A stretch of DNA of 64,000 nucleotides. Source: Paradevosia shaoguanensis. GTDB lineage: Bacteria > Pseudomonadota > Alphaproteobacteria > Rhizobiales > Devosiaceae. The DNA lies in contig NZ_CP068983.1 in assembly GCF_016801025.1 (NCBI RefSeq), positions 4,456,501 to 4,520,500 of the forward strand. Direction: 5' to 3'. Under the pieces are notes generated by a model. The model saw only the letters and a program-made list of their open reading frames with translations. It made no database searches and had not been told where the DNA came from. Positions within the stretch are counted from its first letter, which is position 1; each line of letters starts with the position of its first letter. The position numbers and the translations under genes are program-made. Shown in pieces: positions 42,128-50,331 of the stretch.

Positions 42128-42228
42128 CCAACCACGGAACTTCCCCGGACTTGATCCGGGGTCCATTGCCAGCCTCCACCCGAGTGGCGCTATCCGTGGC
42201 CCCCGGCTCTTCGGCCGGGGAAGTATGG
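42128..42228. repeat. REP-like palindromic repeat, copy C (long form)
   Basis: It matches copy B over its full length with scattered substitutions. It contains CCCCGGACTTGATCCGGGG, a palindrome widespread in intergenic DNA of alphaproteobacteria, and the CCCCGGC/GCCGGGG hairpin at the right end (42189-42223). With copies A and B it accounts for most of the 620-base gene-free stretch 41712-42332; I see no gene in the rest. Confidence 0.75.
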
Positions 42229-42332
42229 GGGTGGGTGGGAATGATGGGTGGTGGAGGGATGGAGGGATCGGCGGGTGAGGTGCCAGCTTGCGGCGCGCGA
42301 CCCGGTTGGTGGCACGGCGCGCCGGAGCCCCC

Positions 42333-42647
42333 CTACTCCCCGACGACTTCGCTCATCTGCACGATGGGGGCGATGTCGGTGTAGTTGGCGACGTCTGCGA
42401 CGATCTCGGCGCGGTGGGGACCGAAGGCTGCCTCGAATATTTCCAGGGTGGGCGAGTAGACGTGGCAGGCGGCGACGAATTTTGGCGCGGTTCCGGATTC
42501 CTGGCCTACAAGGCCCCGGTCGATCTCGTAGCGGAGGCACGCGTCGCCGAGCCGGGTCTGGATCAGTGGCAGGTGGCTGGTGCGGTAGTAGTCGTGATCG
42601 AACTTCGTGCCGCCGTCGGCCGGATAGTAGACGCTCATCTTGATCAT
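42333..42647 (-). CDS. EthD family protein
   Basis: A 104-residue protein matching the EthD ferredoxin-like fold: MIKMSVYYPADGGTKFDHDYYRTSHLPL opens it in the usual way, with the conserved HLPL, and FEAAFGPHRAEI lies in the second half. EthD members include small stress or degradation proteins with unclear activity. It stands alone between the repeat patch and the secreted hypothetical protein. Confidence 0.82.
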   Translation of the reverse strand: MIKMSVYYPADGGTKFDHDYYRTSHLPLIQTRLGDACLRYEIDRGLVGQESGTAPKFVAACHVYSPTLEIFEAAFGPHRAEIVADVANYTDIAPIVQMSEVVGE

Positions 42648-42798
42648 GGTCGGGCTCCTGCCTGAACGCCTCTTCGGTCGTTCGCGGGGCCGTTCTAGCT
42701 CACCGACTCGCGGGGCGTATAGAGGTTTTGGCGGAAGCTCGCGGTGGAAGTGCTTGAGCTTACTGGGTTTGTTCCGGCATGCGCGGCGACGGCAGGAC

Positions 42799-43530
42799 CT
42801 AGGGCTTCAGCAATCGGACTTCGGCGCGGGTGACGCTCTCGAACTGGCCCTGGGTCAGTTGGCCGGTATGCGGATCGCGGGCGGCCTGGCCGGGTTTGCG
42901 CAGAAGGCGCTGTTCGATGAGGTAGCGGAGGCTGTCGCTGTCGCGCTCGCAATCGAGCTTTAGGAACTGGCCGCCGACGGCGGATTCACCTGCGCCCTTG
43001 GGCAGCTTCTCGCAATTGTCGGCGACGGAAATCTTGAACTGGCTGGCGAGATAGGAGGCCAACAGGTGGTGCTCGGCGCGCGGGCGCAGGTTGACCCATT
43101 CGTTGTCGATCTGCTTGGCCGGGCGTGGATCGGTGACGATGCGGATGCCTTCGAGGATACCGTTGTCGTCGAAGAGCGCCGAGGTGACGATGGGGAAGGA
43201 CTTGTCGACCGTGCCGACGTCGCGAGCCACGCGGATATCCTGGTGGGCTCGGGCAATGTATTCGTCCTCGTCGTCATATTCGAAATAGACTTCATGGAGG
43301 CCGTCGGCGTCTGCCGCGCAACGCTTGAAATCCTGCCAGCCGGCGATGGGCTCGAGCGGCGGGCCGCCATTGCTGCCACAGGCGTAGCCCTTGAATTCGA
43401 GCCAATCGGGCATGTCGGCGACGGCGGTGCCGGGCTTGAGGTCCCAGACGGTCATGCGGGCAAAGGCCGGCGCCGTCGAAAGAGAAAGGGCGAATACGCA
43501 AGAAATCGCCAGAACAGTGCCAAGTCGCAT
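42799..43530 (-). CDS. Secreted hypothetical protein
   Basis: A 243-residue protein with a clear signal peptide (MRLGTVLAISCVFALSLS, cleavage after AFA near residue 24). The mature part is acidic in the middle (YFEYDDEDEYIARAHQD) and has four cysteines (YACGSN, KRCAAD, DNCEKL, KLDCERD), enough for two disulfides. I do not recognise a family. It is monocistronic, between the TRAP operon's end and the EthD-like gene. Confidence 0.75.
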   Translation of the reverse strand: MRLGTVLAISCVFALSLSTAPAFARMTVWDLKPGTAVADMPDWLEFKGYACGSNGGPPLEPIAGWQDFKRCAADADGLHEVYFEYDDEDEYIARAHQDIRVARDVGTVDKSFPIVTSALFDDNGILEGIRIVTDPRPAKQIDNEWVNLRPRAEHHLLASYLASQFKISVADNCEKLPKGAGESAVGGQFLKLDCERDSDSLRYLIEQRLLRKPGQAARDPHTGQLTQGQFESVTRAEVRLLKP

Positions 43531-43598
43531 GTTTCCCTCCCGTCGACGGCTCAGGCCAGGAGCTTAAGGGACAAGCGCAAGGCCTGTGAAGAGAAGAG

Positions 43599-43623
43599 TG
43601 GGCCGGAAGGGATATCCGGCCCA
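43599..43623 (-). terminator. Hairpin terminator of the TRAP operon
   Basis: TGGGCCGGA (43599-43607) pairs with TCCGGCCCA (43615-43623). On the minus strand it lies just after the DctM stop and is followed by a pyrimidine-rich CTCTTCTCTTC rather than a pure T-run. Confidence 0.6.
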
Positions 43624-43631
43624 CAAGTTAC

Positions 43632-44915
43632 CTAGCGATGGTTCGGGTAAACCCAATCGCGTAGGAACGTCGTGATCGGCGGGAAATAGGTGATGATCAT
43701 CAGGCAAATGAGGATCACGACCACGAAACCGATCAGCTTGGAGATGATGTGGTCGAGCGAGATGCCGGCCACCTGGCATGCCGCGAAGAGGTTGACCCCG
43801 AACGGCGGCGTGATCATGCCGAGCGCCAGGTTCACCACCATGATCAGGCCGAAATGCACCGGATCGACGCCGAGGCTGATGGCGATGGGCGCCAGGATCG
43901 GGGCCAGCACGATGACGGCCGAATTGGTCTCGATGAACATGCCGATGAAGAACAGCGCGACGTTGACGCCCAGCAGGAAGATGGCGGCGCTGTCGAGATG
44001 GGTCGTGAGCCAGCCGGCGAGGATGGTCGGCACGTTGGCGCGGGTGATGAGGTAGCTGAAGACGCCGGCATTGGAGATGATGAACATCACCACCGAGGTC
44101 GAGATCACCGACTTCTTGAGGATCGGGCCGATATCGGCGAGGCGCAGCTCGCGATAGAGCAGCATGCTGACCACGAGGGCGGCGAAGACCGCGACGATCG
44201 AGGCTTCGGTGGGCGTGGTGGCGCCGCTATAGATGCCGCCGAGGATGACGACCGGCAGCAGCAGCGCAGGCAACGCGTTCCAGAAGGCGCGGAAGAACGG
44301 CAGGCGCCCTTCCCTGTCGAGCTTGCCGTATCCCTTTACCCGCGCGGTGATCAGCACATAGGCCATGAGGGCGGCGCCGATGAGGATGCCGGGGCCGAAG
44401 CCGGCCACGAAGAGCTCGCCGACGGACACCTGAGCGGTGACACCGTAAAGGATCATCGGGATCGAGGGCGGGATGATGACGCCGAGCTCGGCCGAGGTCG
44501 CCTGGAGGGCAGCCGCGTAGTTGACCGGGTAGCCGTGGCGGACGAGCGCCGGGATCAGGATGGCGCCGATGGCGAAGGTGGTGGCGATCGAGGAGCCGGA
44601 AATGGCGGCGAAGAGCATGCAGGTGAGCACGCAGGTGGCGGCGAGGCCGCCCTGGACACCGCCGACGATGGACTTGGCGAAATCAACGAGGCGCTGCGAG
44701 ATGCCGCCGCGCTCCATGATGTTGCCGGCCAGGATGAAGAAGGGGATGGCCGCCAGCGGAAACTTGTCGATGGCGCTGTACATCTCCTTGGGGAGAATGA
44801 GGAACGAAGAATGCGACACGTAGAGCGCCACGGTGTTGGCCAGGCCGATCGAGACCGCGACCGAGATTGAAAAGGCGAAGCATACGCACATCGCCACAAG
44901 CATTGCGATTGGCAT
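43632..44915 (-). CDS. dctM: TRAP transporter large permease (DctM)
   Basis: A 427-residue membrane protein with about twelve hydrophobic segments and the DctM/SiaM signature regions (PLAAIPFFILAGNIMERGG, then AALQATSAELGVIIPPSIPM). It catalyses sodium- or proton-coupled uptake of a carboxylate delivered by the binding protein. It follows DctQ after nine bases. It is the last gene of the P-Q-M unit. Confidence 0.93.
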   Translation of the reverse strand: MPIAMLVAMCVCFAFSISVAVSIGLANTVALYVSHSSFLILPKEMYSAIDKFPLAAIPFFILAGNIMERGGISQRLVDFAKSIVGGVQGGLAATCVLTCMLFAAISGSSIATTFAIGAILIPALVRHGYPVNYAAALQATSAELGVIIPPSIPMILYGVTAQVSVGELFVAGFGPGILIGAALMAYVLITARVKGYGKLDREGRLPFFRAFWNALPALLLPVVILGGIYSGATTPTEASIVAVFAALVVSMLLYRELRLADIGPILKKSVISTSVVMFIISNAGVFSYLITRANVPTILAGWLTTHLDSAAIFLLGVNVALFFIGMFIETNSAVIVLAPILAPIAISLGVDPVHFGLIMVVNLALGMITPPFGVNLFAACQVAGISLDHIISKLIGFVVVILICLMIITYFPPITTFLRDWVYPNHR

Positions 44916-44924
44916 GTCGGCCCC

Positions 44925-45422
44925 TCAGGTAGCGGTTTCGAGTTCTTCGTGGCGTGGATCGAGGTAGTTGCCCACCATGGCCACCATTGCCAGAACGCAG
45001 CCGAGCGGCAGCGAAATATAGGCCCAGATCATCTTGAGCGGCTCGAGGCCGATAATGGTCTGAACGTTGCCGGCGACGAGGCAATACTGCACGCCCCACC
45101 AGGCCACGAGGCCGAGGAAGAAGAGCGTGACGGCCAGGATCAGGATATCGAGCTTGGGCCGGAACCAGTCGGGCGCCTTGCGGTGCATCAGATCCACCGA
45201 GATCATCGCGCCGCGCCGGAAGGCGGCGGGGATGCCGAGGAACACCATCCAGATCAGCAGGATGCGGATGGTCACCTCGCTCCAGGGCGTGGGAATCTTG
45301 AATACGAAGCGGGTTACGATCTGCAGCAGGCCGATGCATGCCGCGATGGCGAAAAGCGCGCACGCAACCCACATGGCTCCATGCGTCAGCTGGCGCTCGA
45401 AGCGCAGGAACGTCTTTCTCAT
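44925..45422 (-). CDS. dctQ: TRAP transporter small permease (DctQ)
   Basis: A 165-residue protein with four membrane segments and the family motif RFVFKIPTPWSEVTIRILLIWMVFLG. It supports DctM structurally. ATG at 45422. The 108-base gap from DctP contains a stem-loop. Confidence 0.9.
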   Translation of the reverse strand: MRKTFLRFERQLTHGAMWVACALFAIAACIGLLQIVTRFVFKIPTPWSEVTIRILLIWMVFLGIPAAFRRGAMISVDLMHRKAPDWFRPKLDILILAVTLFFLGLVAWWGVQYCLVAGNVQTIIGLEPLKMIWAYISLPLGCVLAMVAMVGNYLDPRHEELETAT

Positions 45423-45450
45423 CTGTCTATCTCGGATGGAGCAGGATTAG

Positions 45451-45480
45451 GGGCCGACAGAGCGGGGAGCCTGCCGGCCC
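45451..45480 (-). promoter_or_regulatory. Intercistronic stem-loop between dctP and dctQ
   Basis: GGGCCGACAG (45451-45460) pairs with CTGCCGGCCC (45471-45480) with one mismatch. No T-run follows, so a role in mRNA processing, giving more binding protein than permease, is more likely than full termination. Confidence 0.5.
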
Positions 45481-45531
45481 ACCCGGTGGCATCGGGGAAG
45501 AATCGATGCCATCGAGCATGGGTTGGCCGGA

Positions 45532-46509
45532 TCAGTTTCCGGCGGCCTGAAGCTCGTCGAGCTCGCTGCCGAAGCGTTCCTTGAACTTGGCATAGACCGG
45601 GGCCAGCGCATCGACGAACTTCTGCTTGTCGATATCCTCGATCACCTCGACGCCCTTGGACTTGAGGTATTCGATGCCCGACTTCTCGTCCGCATCGACG
45701 CGGGCGCGGTTGGCGACGACGCCAGCCTTGGCGGCTTCCGAGAAGGCCTGCTTGTCCTCGTCGGACAGGGCCTGCCACTTGCCCTCGTTCATGAGGAAGA
45801 CGGCTGGCGAGAAGACGTGGCCGGTCATCGACACGTATTTCTGTACTTCGTCGAAGTGGTTGGTGATGATGACCGAGAGCGGGTTTTCCTGGCCATCCAC
45901 GACGCCCTGCTGGAGGGCGGTGAACACTTCGGTCAGCGCCATCGGGGTCGGGCTGATGCCGAACTGCTCATAGGCCTGGATGTGGATGGGGTTTTCCATC
46001 GTACGCATCTTGAGGCCGGCCAGATCCTCGGGATTGCGGATCGGGATCTTGTTGTTGGTCATGTTGCGGAAGCCGTTGTCGCCCCAGGCCAGGGCATGGA
46101 GGCCGTGGCTGTCGAACTGGGCGAGCAGCTTGTCGCCGATCGGACCGTCGAGCGCAGCGCGAGCCGTGGCGTAATCCTTGAAGAGGAACGGCACGTCGAG
46201 CACCGAAACTTCGGGCACGAAGTTCGGGATCGGGCCGGTCGAGGTCAACGTCAGATCGAGCGTGCCGAGCTGCACGGCCTCGGTCGCCTCGCGTTCGGCG
46301 CCCTGAGAGCCGTTGTAGAAGGTCTCGACCTGGTAGCGGCCCTGGGTGCGATCCGCGACTTCCTTGGCGAACGTGTCGATCGCGATGCCGAAATGGGAAT
46401 CCTGCGGGAACGGGATGGCGATACGCATCACCTCCTGCCCCTGCGCCTGTGCGGCGAGCATGCCGGCCAACAGAGCCGCCGTCGCGACTGCAACCTTACT
46501 CAGATTCAT
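45532..46509 (-). CDS. dctP: TRAP transporter solute-binding protein (DctP)
   Basis: A 325-residue periplasmic protein with a signal peptide ending AAQAQ (about residue 24). It carries DctP family landmarks: DSHFGIAIDTFAKEVADRT, GLKMRTMENPIHIQAYEQFG (with the ligand-carboxylate arginine in KMRT) and ALTEVFTALQQGVVDGQENPL. ATG at 46509 behind GGGAGGAG. Ligands are usually sugar acids or dicarboxylates. The divergent aldolase/reductase/kinase operon suggests a hexarate- or keto-deoxy-acid-type ligand. Confidence 0.92.
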   Translation of the reverse strand: MNLSKVAVATAALLAGMLAAQAQGQEVMRIAIPFPQDSHFGIAIDTFAKEVADRTQGRYQVETFYNGSQGAEREATEAVQLGTLDLTLTSTGPIPNFVPEVSVLDVPFLFKDYATARAALDGPIGDKLLAQFDSHGLHALAWGDNGFRNMTNNKIPIRNPEDLAGLKMRTMENPIHIQAYEQFGISPTPMALTEVFTALQQGVVDGQENPLSVIITNHFDEVQKYVSMTGHVFSPAVFLMNEGKWQALSDEDKQAFSEAAKAGVVANRARVDADEKSGIEYLKSKGVEVIEDIDKQKFVDALAPVYAKFKERFGSELDELQAAGN

Positions 46510-46596
46510 GTGCTCCTCCCTATGGTGATCCGGCATCCAAGTTCATTCCTCCGCCGGTATCGCCCGACCGTAAACAAAGTAATCACAGTGTCAATT

Positions 46597-46670
46597 GCAA
46601 ATATTGATCGTCATATAATACTACTAAAGGCAATACTCTCCACTCTATTATAATACAAAACAGATAATAC
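46597..46670. promoter_or_regulatory. AT-rich divergent promoter with repeated ATAATAC elements
   Basis: TATAATAC occurs at 46614-46621 and 46649-46656, GATAATAC at 46663-46670, and GCAATAC at 46630-46636. GCAAATATTG at 46597-46606 recurs exactly at 51240-51249 beyond the FadR gene at 50328. The stretch separates the TRAP operon from the aldolase operon and is the likely target of that FadR regulator. Confidence 0.4.
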
Positions 46671-46739
46671 TTGACCTCACTAATCCGGACTGCCTAGACA
46701 TCATTTTGCGAATACATTTTTCTCTAGGGAGGACATCTG

Positions 46740-47744
46740 ATGAGGAACGCTTTCGTAGCCGCACTAGCGTGCTCGGTCGCTCTGGCGGCCATGCCTTTGA
46801 GCGCCAATGCCCAGGATGCCAAGTTCCCGCTCGCCGCGGCGGCGGGCCAGAACAGCGGTGCACAGGCCACCCCACTGGACGGCGCCACCAACCAGGGCGC
46901 CTTCGACAAGACGACCTGGAAGTACGGCACGGCCTGGGACGTTGAAGGGGAGGTTCCGATCTGGAACCCGGTCAAGCTCAAGATGATGCGCGGCGAGAAG
47001 GTTACGGGCGGCACGGTCTTTGCCGGCACCGACCCCGAGACCTACTGCGCCATGGCCAATTCCGGCTACGACTTCATCTGGGTCGAGATGCAGCACAATG
47101 CCAAGTCGTGGGAATCGGTTGCCCGCATGTGGGCCGCCTGCCCCTTCGCCAAGGCGGTGCCGGGCGTACGCGTGGCCTATACCGATGAACGCGAAATCCA
47201 GCATGCGCTCGACGCTGGCGCCCTGGTGCTCGTGCTGCCCACGATCGACAGCGAGGCGGAAGCCATCGAAGCGCGCGACTGGGCCTTCTTCCCGCCGATG
47301 GGACGTCGCAGCAATGGCGGCGGCCAGGCCTTCGGCAAGGACATGTGGGGCGGCGTCCCGGGTGGCTATCGCCAGACCATCAACGCCAATCTCGTCTTCA
47401 TCCCGATGATCGAGACGCTCGACGGCCTGCAGGAAGCCGCGCAGATCGCCAAGGTCGACGGCGTGGACGGTATCTTCGCCGCCAGCGGCGATATCGGCAA
47501 CTTCTCGGGCTACAAGCAGGGCGACCCGGACTACGAACGCCTGATCAACATCGTCCATGACGCGGCGATCGATGCAGGCGTGCGCGTCTGCGGTCCCCTC
47601 GCCTGGCGTGACCGTCCGGACTTCACCTGCTTCCAGGCGGGCTCGGAAAGCGCAGCGATCGGTCGCGGCGTCAAGGAAGAGCTCGGCGACCTCATGGATA
47701 CGCAGGGCAAGCCGGAAGTCGGCCCCTTCGCCCGGGTCGACTGA
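46740..47744 (+). CDS. HpcH/HpaI-family aldolase with a signal peptide (GarL-like, predicted exported)
   Basis: A 334-residue protein. Residues 1-25 are a clear Sec signal (hydrophobic core ALACSVALAAM, cleavage after ANAQ). The remaining barrel matches HpcH/HpaI aldolases: VEMQHNAKSW (His region), PGVRVAYTDE (substrate Arg), LVLPTIDSEAEA, FIPMIETLDGL (metal Glu) and SGDIGNFSG (metal Asp). The active-site residues thus seem kept. ATG at 46740 behind AGGGAGGAC. Next come a GarR-like reductase and a glycerate 2-kinase, so GarL-like cleavage to pyruvate and tartronate semialdehyde is the natural role. Export of that step is very odd; a binding or periplasmic hydrolytic role is the alternative. 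Confidence 0.82.
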   Translation: MRNAFVAALACSVALAAMPLSANAQDAKFPLAAAAGQNSGAQATPLDGATNQGAFDKTTWKYGTAWDVEGEVPIWNPVKLKMMRGEKVTGGTVFAGTDPETYCAMANSGYDFIWVEMQHNAKSWESVARMWAACPFAKAVPGVRVAYTDEREIQHALDAGALVLVLPTIDSEAEAIEARDWAFFPPMGRRSNGGGQAFGKDMWGGVPGGYRQTINANLVFIPMIETLDGLQEAAQIAKVDGVDGIFAASGDIGNFSGYKQGDPDYERLINIVHDAAIDAGVRVCGPLAWRDRPDFTCFQAGSESAAIGRGVKEELGDLMDTQGKPEVGPFARVD

Positions 47745-47759
47745 CCTCAGGCAAATAAC

Positions 47760-47785
47760 GCGCATGCCCCCGCCGGGGCATGCGC
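47760..47785 (+). promoter_or_regulatory. Intercistronic hairpin after the exported aldolase gene
   Basis: GCGCATGCCCC (47760-47770) and GGGGCATGCGC (47775-47785) form a perfect 11-bp stem with a CGCC loop. There is no T-run, so a 3' mRNA stabiliser is the likely role, keeping the aldolase message more abundant than the downstream genes. Confidence 0.55.
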
Positions 47786-47818
47786 CATTCCAGTTTCAGA
47801 CCCGAGGGAGAGAGCAGG

Positions 47819-48706
47819 ATGAAGGTTGGGTTTATCGGCCTGGGTACAATGGGACGGCCAATGGCGGGTCACATCATCGACGGAGGCCATCAGCTGGTGG
47901 TGTTCGACAAGGTGGCGCCCCCGAGCGAGCTGGCAGCCAAGGGCGCCACGTCGTGCTCGTCCTCGCGGGAAGTGGCTGAGAATGCCGACGTCGTCATCAT
48001 CATGGTGCCCAATACACCCGATGTCGAAGCGGTGCTCTTTGCGGAAAACGGCGTGGCCGAAGGCCTGTCTGCGGGCAAGACCGTCATCGACATGAGCTCG
48101 ATCTCCCCGATCGCCACCAAGGAGTTTGCCGCCAAGATCGCCGCGCTCGGCTGCGACTATCTCGACGCACCGGTTTCGGGTGGCGAGATCGGCGCCAAGG
48201 CGGGCTCGCTCTCGATCATGGTGGGCGGCTCGCCCGAGAGCTTCGACCGGATCAAGCCGCTGCTCGACCTGATGGGCAAGAACATCACGCTGGTGGGTGG
48301 CGTGGGCGATGGCCAGACCGCCAAGGTCGCCAACCAGATCATCGTTGCACTCACCATCGAGGCTGTGGGCGAGGCCCTGCTCTTCGCTTCCAAGGCCGGC
48401 GCCGACCCGGCACGCGTGCGCGAGGCGCTGATGGGCGGCTTTGCCTCCTCGCGTATTCTCGAAGTGCATGGCGAACGCATGATCAAGCGCACGTTCGATC
48501 CCGGCTTCCGCATCGACCTGCACCAGAAGGATCTCAACCTGGCGCTCGAAGGGGCGCGGCAGCTCAAGATGGCCCTGCCCAATACGGCGAGCTGCCAGCA
48601 ATTGTTCAGCGTCTGCGCCGCGCAAGGCGGGTCCACCTGGGACCATTCGGCCATGGTTCGCGCGCTCGAACTCATGGCGAACGCCGAAATCGGCCAGAAG
48701 CACTGA
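47819..48706 (+). CDS. 2-hydroxy-3-oxopropionate (tartronate semialdehyde) reductase-like NAD(P)-dependent enzyme
   Basis: A 295-residue beta-hydroxyacid dehydrogenase. The Rossmann motif is GFIGLGTMGRPMA at residues 4-16, the substrate motif is DAPVSGGEIGAKAGSL near residue 118, the catalytic lysine lies in GQTAKVANQ near residue 168, and KDLNLALE is in the C-terminal helical domain. These are the GarR/GlxR signatures. It reduces tartronate semialdehyde to D-glycerate. ATG at 47819 behind GAGGGAGAGAG. It feeds the kinase encoded next. Confidence 0.9.
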   Translation: MKVGFIGLGTMGRPMAGHIIDGGHQLVVFDKVAPPSELAAKGATSCSSSREVAENADVVIIMVPNTPDVEAVLFAENGVAEGLSAGKTVIDMSSISPIATKEFAAKIAALGCDYLDAPVSGGEIGAKAGSLSIMVGGSPESFDRIKPLLDLMGKNITLVGGVGDGQTAKVANQIIVALTIEAVGEALLFASKAGADPARVREALMGGFASSRILEVHGERMIKRTFDPGFRIDLHQKDLNLALEGARQLKMALPNTASCQQLFSVCAAQGGSTWDHSAMVRALELMANAEIGQKH

Positions 48707-48734
48707 GCGCCGGCCTCTATCAGGGAATACCGTT

Positions 48735-50024
48735 GTGCCTTCGAGTGAAAACGGCCTCATCGCGCCCGTGCGTCCCGCTGTCGGGGAACGGCCGAGCGAC
48801 AAGCAGATCCTGCACGAACTGTTCCACGCCGCGCTGAACGCGGCGACGCCGGAGGGTAAATTCGGCGGCATCCTGCCCCACCCTCCCAAGGGACGCACCA
48901 TCGTCATCGGCGCCGGCAAGGCGGCGGCAAGCATGGCGCGCGCCTTCGAAGACGCCTGGGGCCACCCCTGCGAGGGCCTCGTGGTGACGCGCTACGGGCA
49001 TTCGGCCCCTACCCGGCATGTCGAGGTCGTCGAGGCGGGGCACCCCGTGCCGGACGATGCCGGCATGGCGGGAGCGCAGCGGGTGTTCCAGCTCGCGTCC
49101 TCGGCAGGCGCGGACGATCTCGTCGTCTGCATGATGTCGGGCGGCGCTTCTGCCCTGCTGACCATGCCCTATCCGGGCATTTCGCTGTCGGACAAGCAGG
49201 CGATCACCTCGGCCTTGCTGCGCTGCGGCGCGCCGATCAGCGCCATCAACACGGTGCGCAGGTCTCTCTCGGCCATCAAGGGCGGGCGCCTCGGCGCGGC
49301 GGCGATGCCAGCCAAGATCGTGACCTACCTGATTTCCGACGTGCCGGGGGATGCTCCGGCTACCATCGGCTCGGGGCCGACCATCCTCACACCGTCGACG
49401 CCGGATGCCGCCCTCTCCATTCTCGACGAATACGAGATCGCGGTGCCGGAAAGCGTACGGAGCGCGATCCTGCGCAATCGGGTGCCGGATTCGACGCTCG
49501 GTAGCGGGGAAATCCATACGATCGCAACGCCGCGCATGGCGCTCGAGGCCGCGGCTGCCAAGGCGCGCGCCATGGGGATCGAACCGATCATCCTGGGCGA
49601 CGCCATCGAGGGAGAGGCGCGCGAACTCGGCATCGCCTTTGCCGGCATTGTCCGATCGGTGCTGACGCATGCCGATCCGGTGCGAAAGCCGTGCGTGCTG
49701 CTTTCGAGCGGAGAGACCACGGTTACGTTGCGCGGACGGGGACGCGGCGGGCGCAACACGGAATTCCTGCTGTCGTTGCGCCATCAGTTGCGCAATACGC
49801 CGGGTTTTGCGGCGATTGCCTGCGATACCGACGGGATAGACGGATCGGAAGACAATGCGGGCGCCTGGATCGGGGATATCATGCCCGACGATCCGCTCGA
49901 CCTGACGCGCAGCTATCTCAACAGCAACGATGCCTACAGCTATTTCGAGCGGATCGGACGACTGGTGGTGACCGGCCCTACCCTCACCAATGTCAACGAC
50001 TTCCGCGCCCTGCTTGTTCGCTAG
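48735..50024 (+). CDS. Glycerate 2-kinase (DUF4147/MOFRL family)
   Basis: A 429-residue kinase of the GckA/TtuD type. It has VIGAGKAAASMA near residue 57, MMSGGASALL, TYLISDVPGDAPATIGSGPT, and in the C-terminal MOFRL domain SSGETTVTLRGRGRGGRN and DTDGIDGSEDNAGAW. It phosphorylates D-glycerate to 2-phosphoglycerate, the entry point to glycolysis. GTG start at 48735 with AGGGA upstream. It completes the aldolase-reductase-kinase series. Confidence 0.92.
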   Translation: MPSSENGLIAPVRPAVGERPSDKQILHELFHAALNAATPEGKFGGILPHPPKGRTIVIGAGKAAASMARAFEDAWGHPCEGLVVTRYGHSAPTRHVEVVEAGHPVPDDAGMAGAQRVFQLASSAGADDLVVCMMSGGASALLTMPYPGISLSDKQAITSALLRCGAPISAINTVRRSLSAIKGGRLGAAAMPAKIVTYLISDVPGDAPATIGSGPTILTPSTPDAALSILDEYEIAVPESVRSAILRNRVPDSTLGSGEIHTIATPRMALEAAAAKARAMGIEPIILGDAIEGEARELGIAFAGIVRSVLTHADPVRKPCVLLSSGETTVTLRGRGRGGRNTEFLLSLRHQLRNTPGFAAIACDTDGIDGSEDNAGAWIGDIMPDDPLDLTRSYLNSNDAYSYFERIGRLVVTGPTLTNVNDFRALLVR

Positions 50025-50037
50025 AAGAGGATAAAAG

Positions 50038-50331
50038 ATGATCGCACTGAATGTGATCTATACGGTCCGCGATGGGCATATGGACCAGGTGCTTTACTTC
50101 CTGGACCTGATGAAGACTTTCGTCATCGAAAATGAACCCGATTGCCTGACCTACCAGGTTTCGCGCTCGCGCGACGATGCGAACACGCTGCTGCTCTATG
50201 AGGTCTATCGCAGCGACGATGCGGTGACGGCCCATGGCAACACGCCGCATTTCGACAGCATCATCAAGAAGGAGGTCATTCCGCGCCTCGAAAACCGGGT
50301 GCGGTCGACCTTCGACGTGGTGATCGGCTAG
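50038..50331 (+). CDS. Antibiotic biosynthesis monooxygenase (ABM/YgiN-like) domain protein
   Basis: A 97-residue single-domain protein of the ABM dimeric alpha/beta barrel family: IALNVIYTVRDGHMDQVLYFL at the N-terminus, CLTYQVSRSRDDANTLLLYEVYRS and AHGNTPHFDSI. Such proteins are often quinol monooxygenase-like or have no known activity. It ends the operon and converges on the FadR gene with a four-base overlap. Confidence 0.85.
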   Translation: MIALNVIYTVRDGHMDQVLYFLDLMKTFVIENEPDCLTYQVSRSRDDANTLLLYEVYRSDDAVTAHGNTPHFDSIIKKEVIPRLENRVRSTFDVVIG

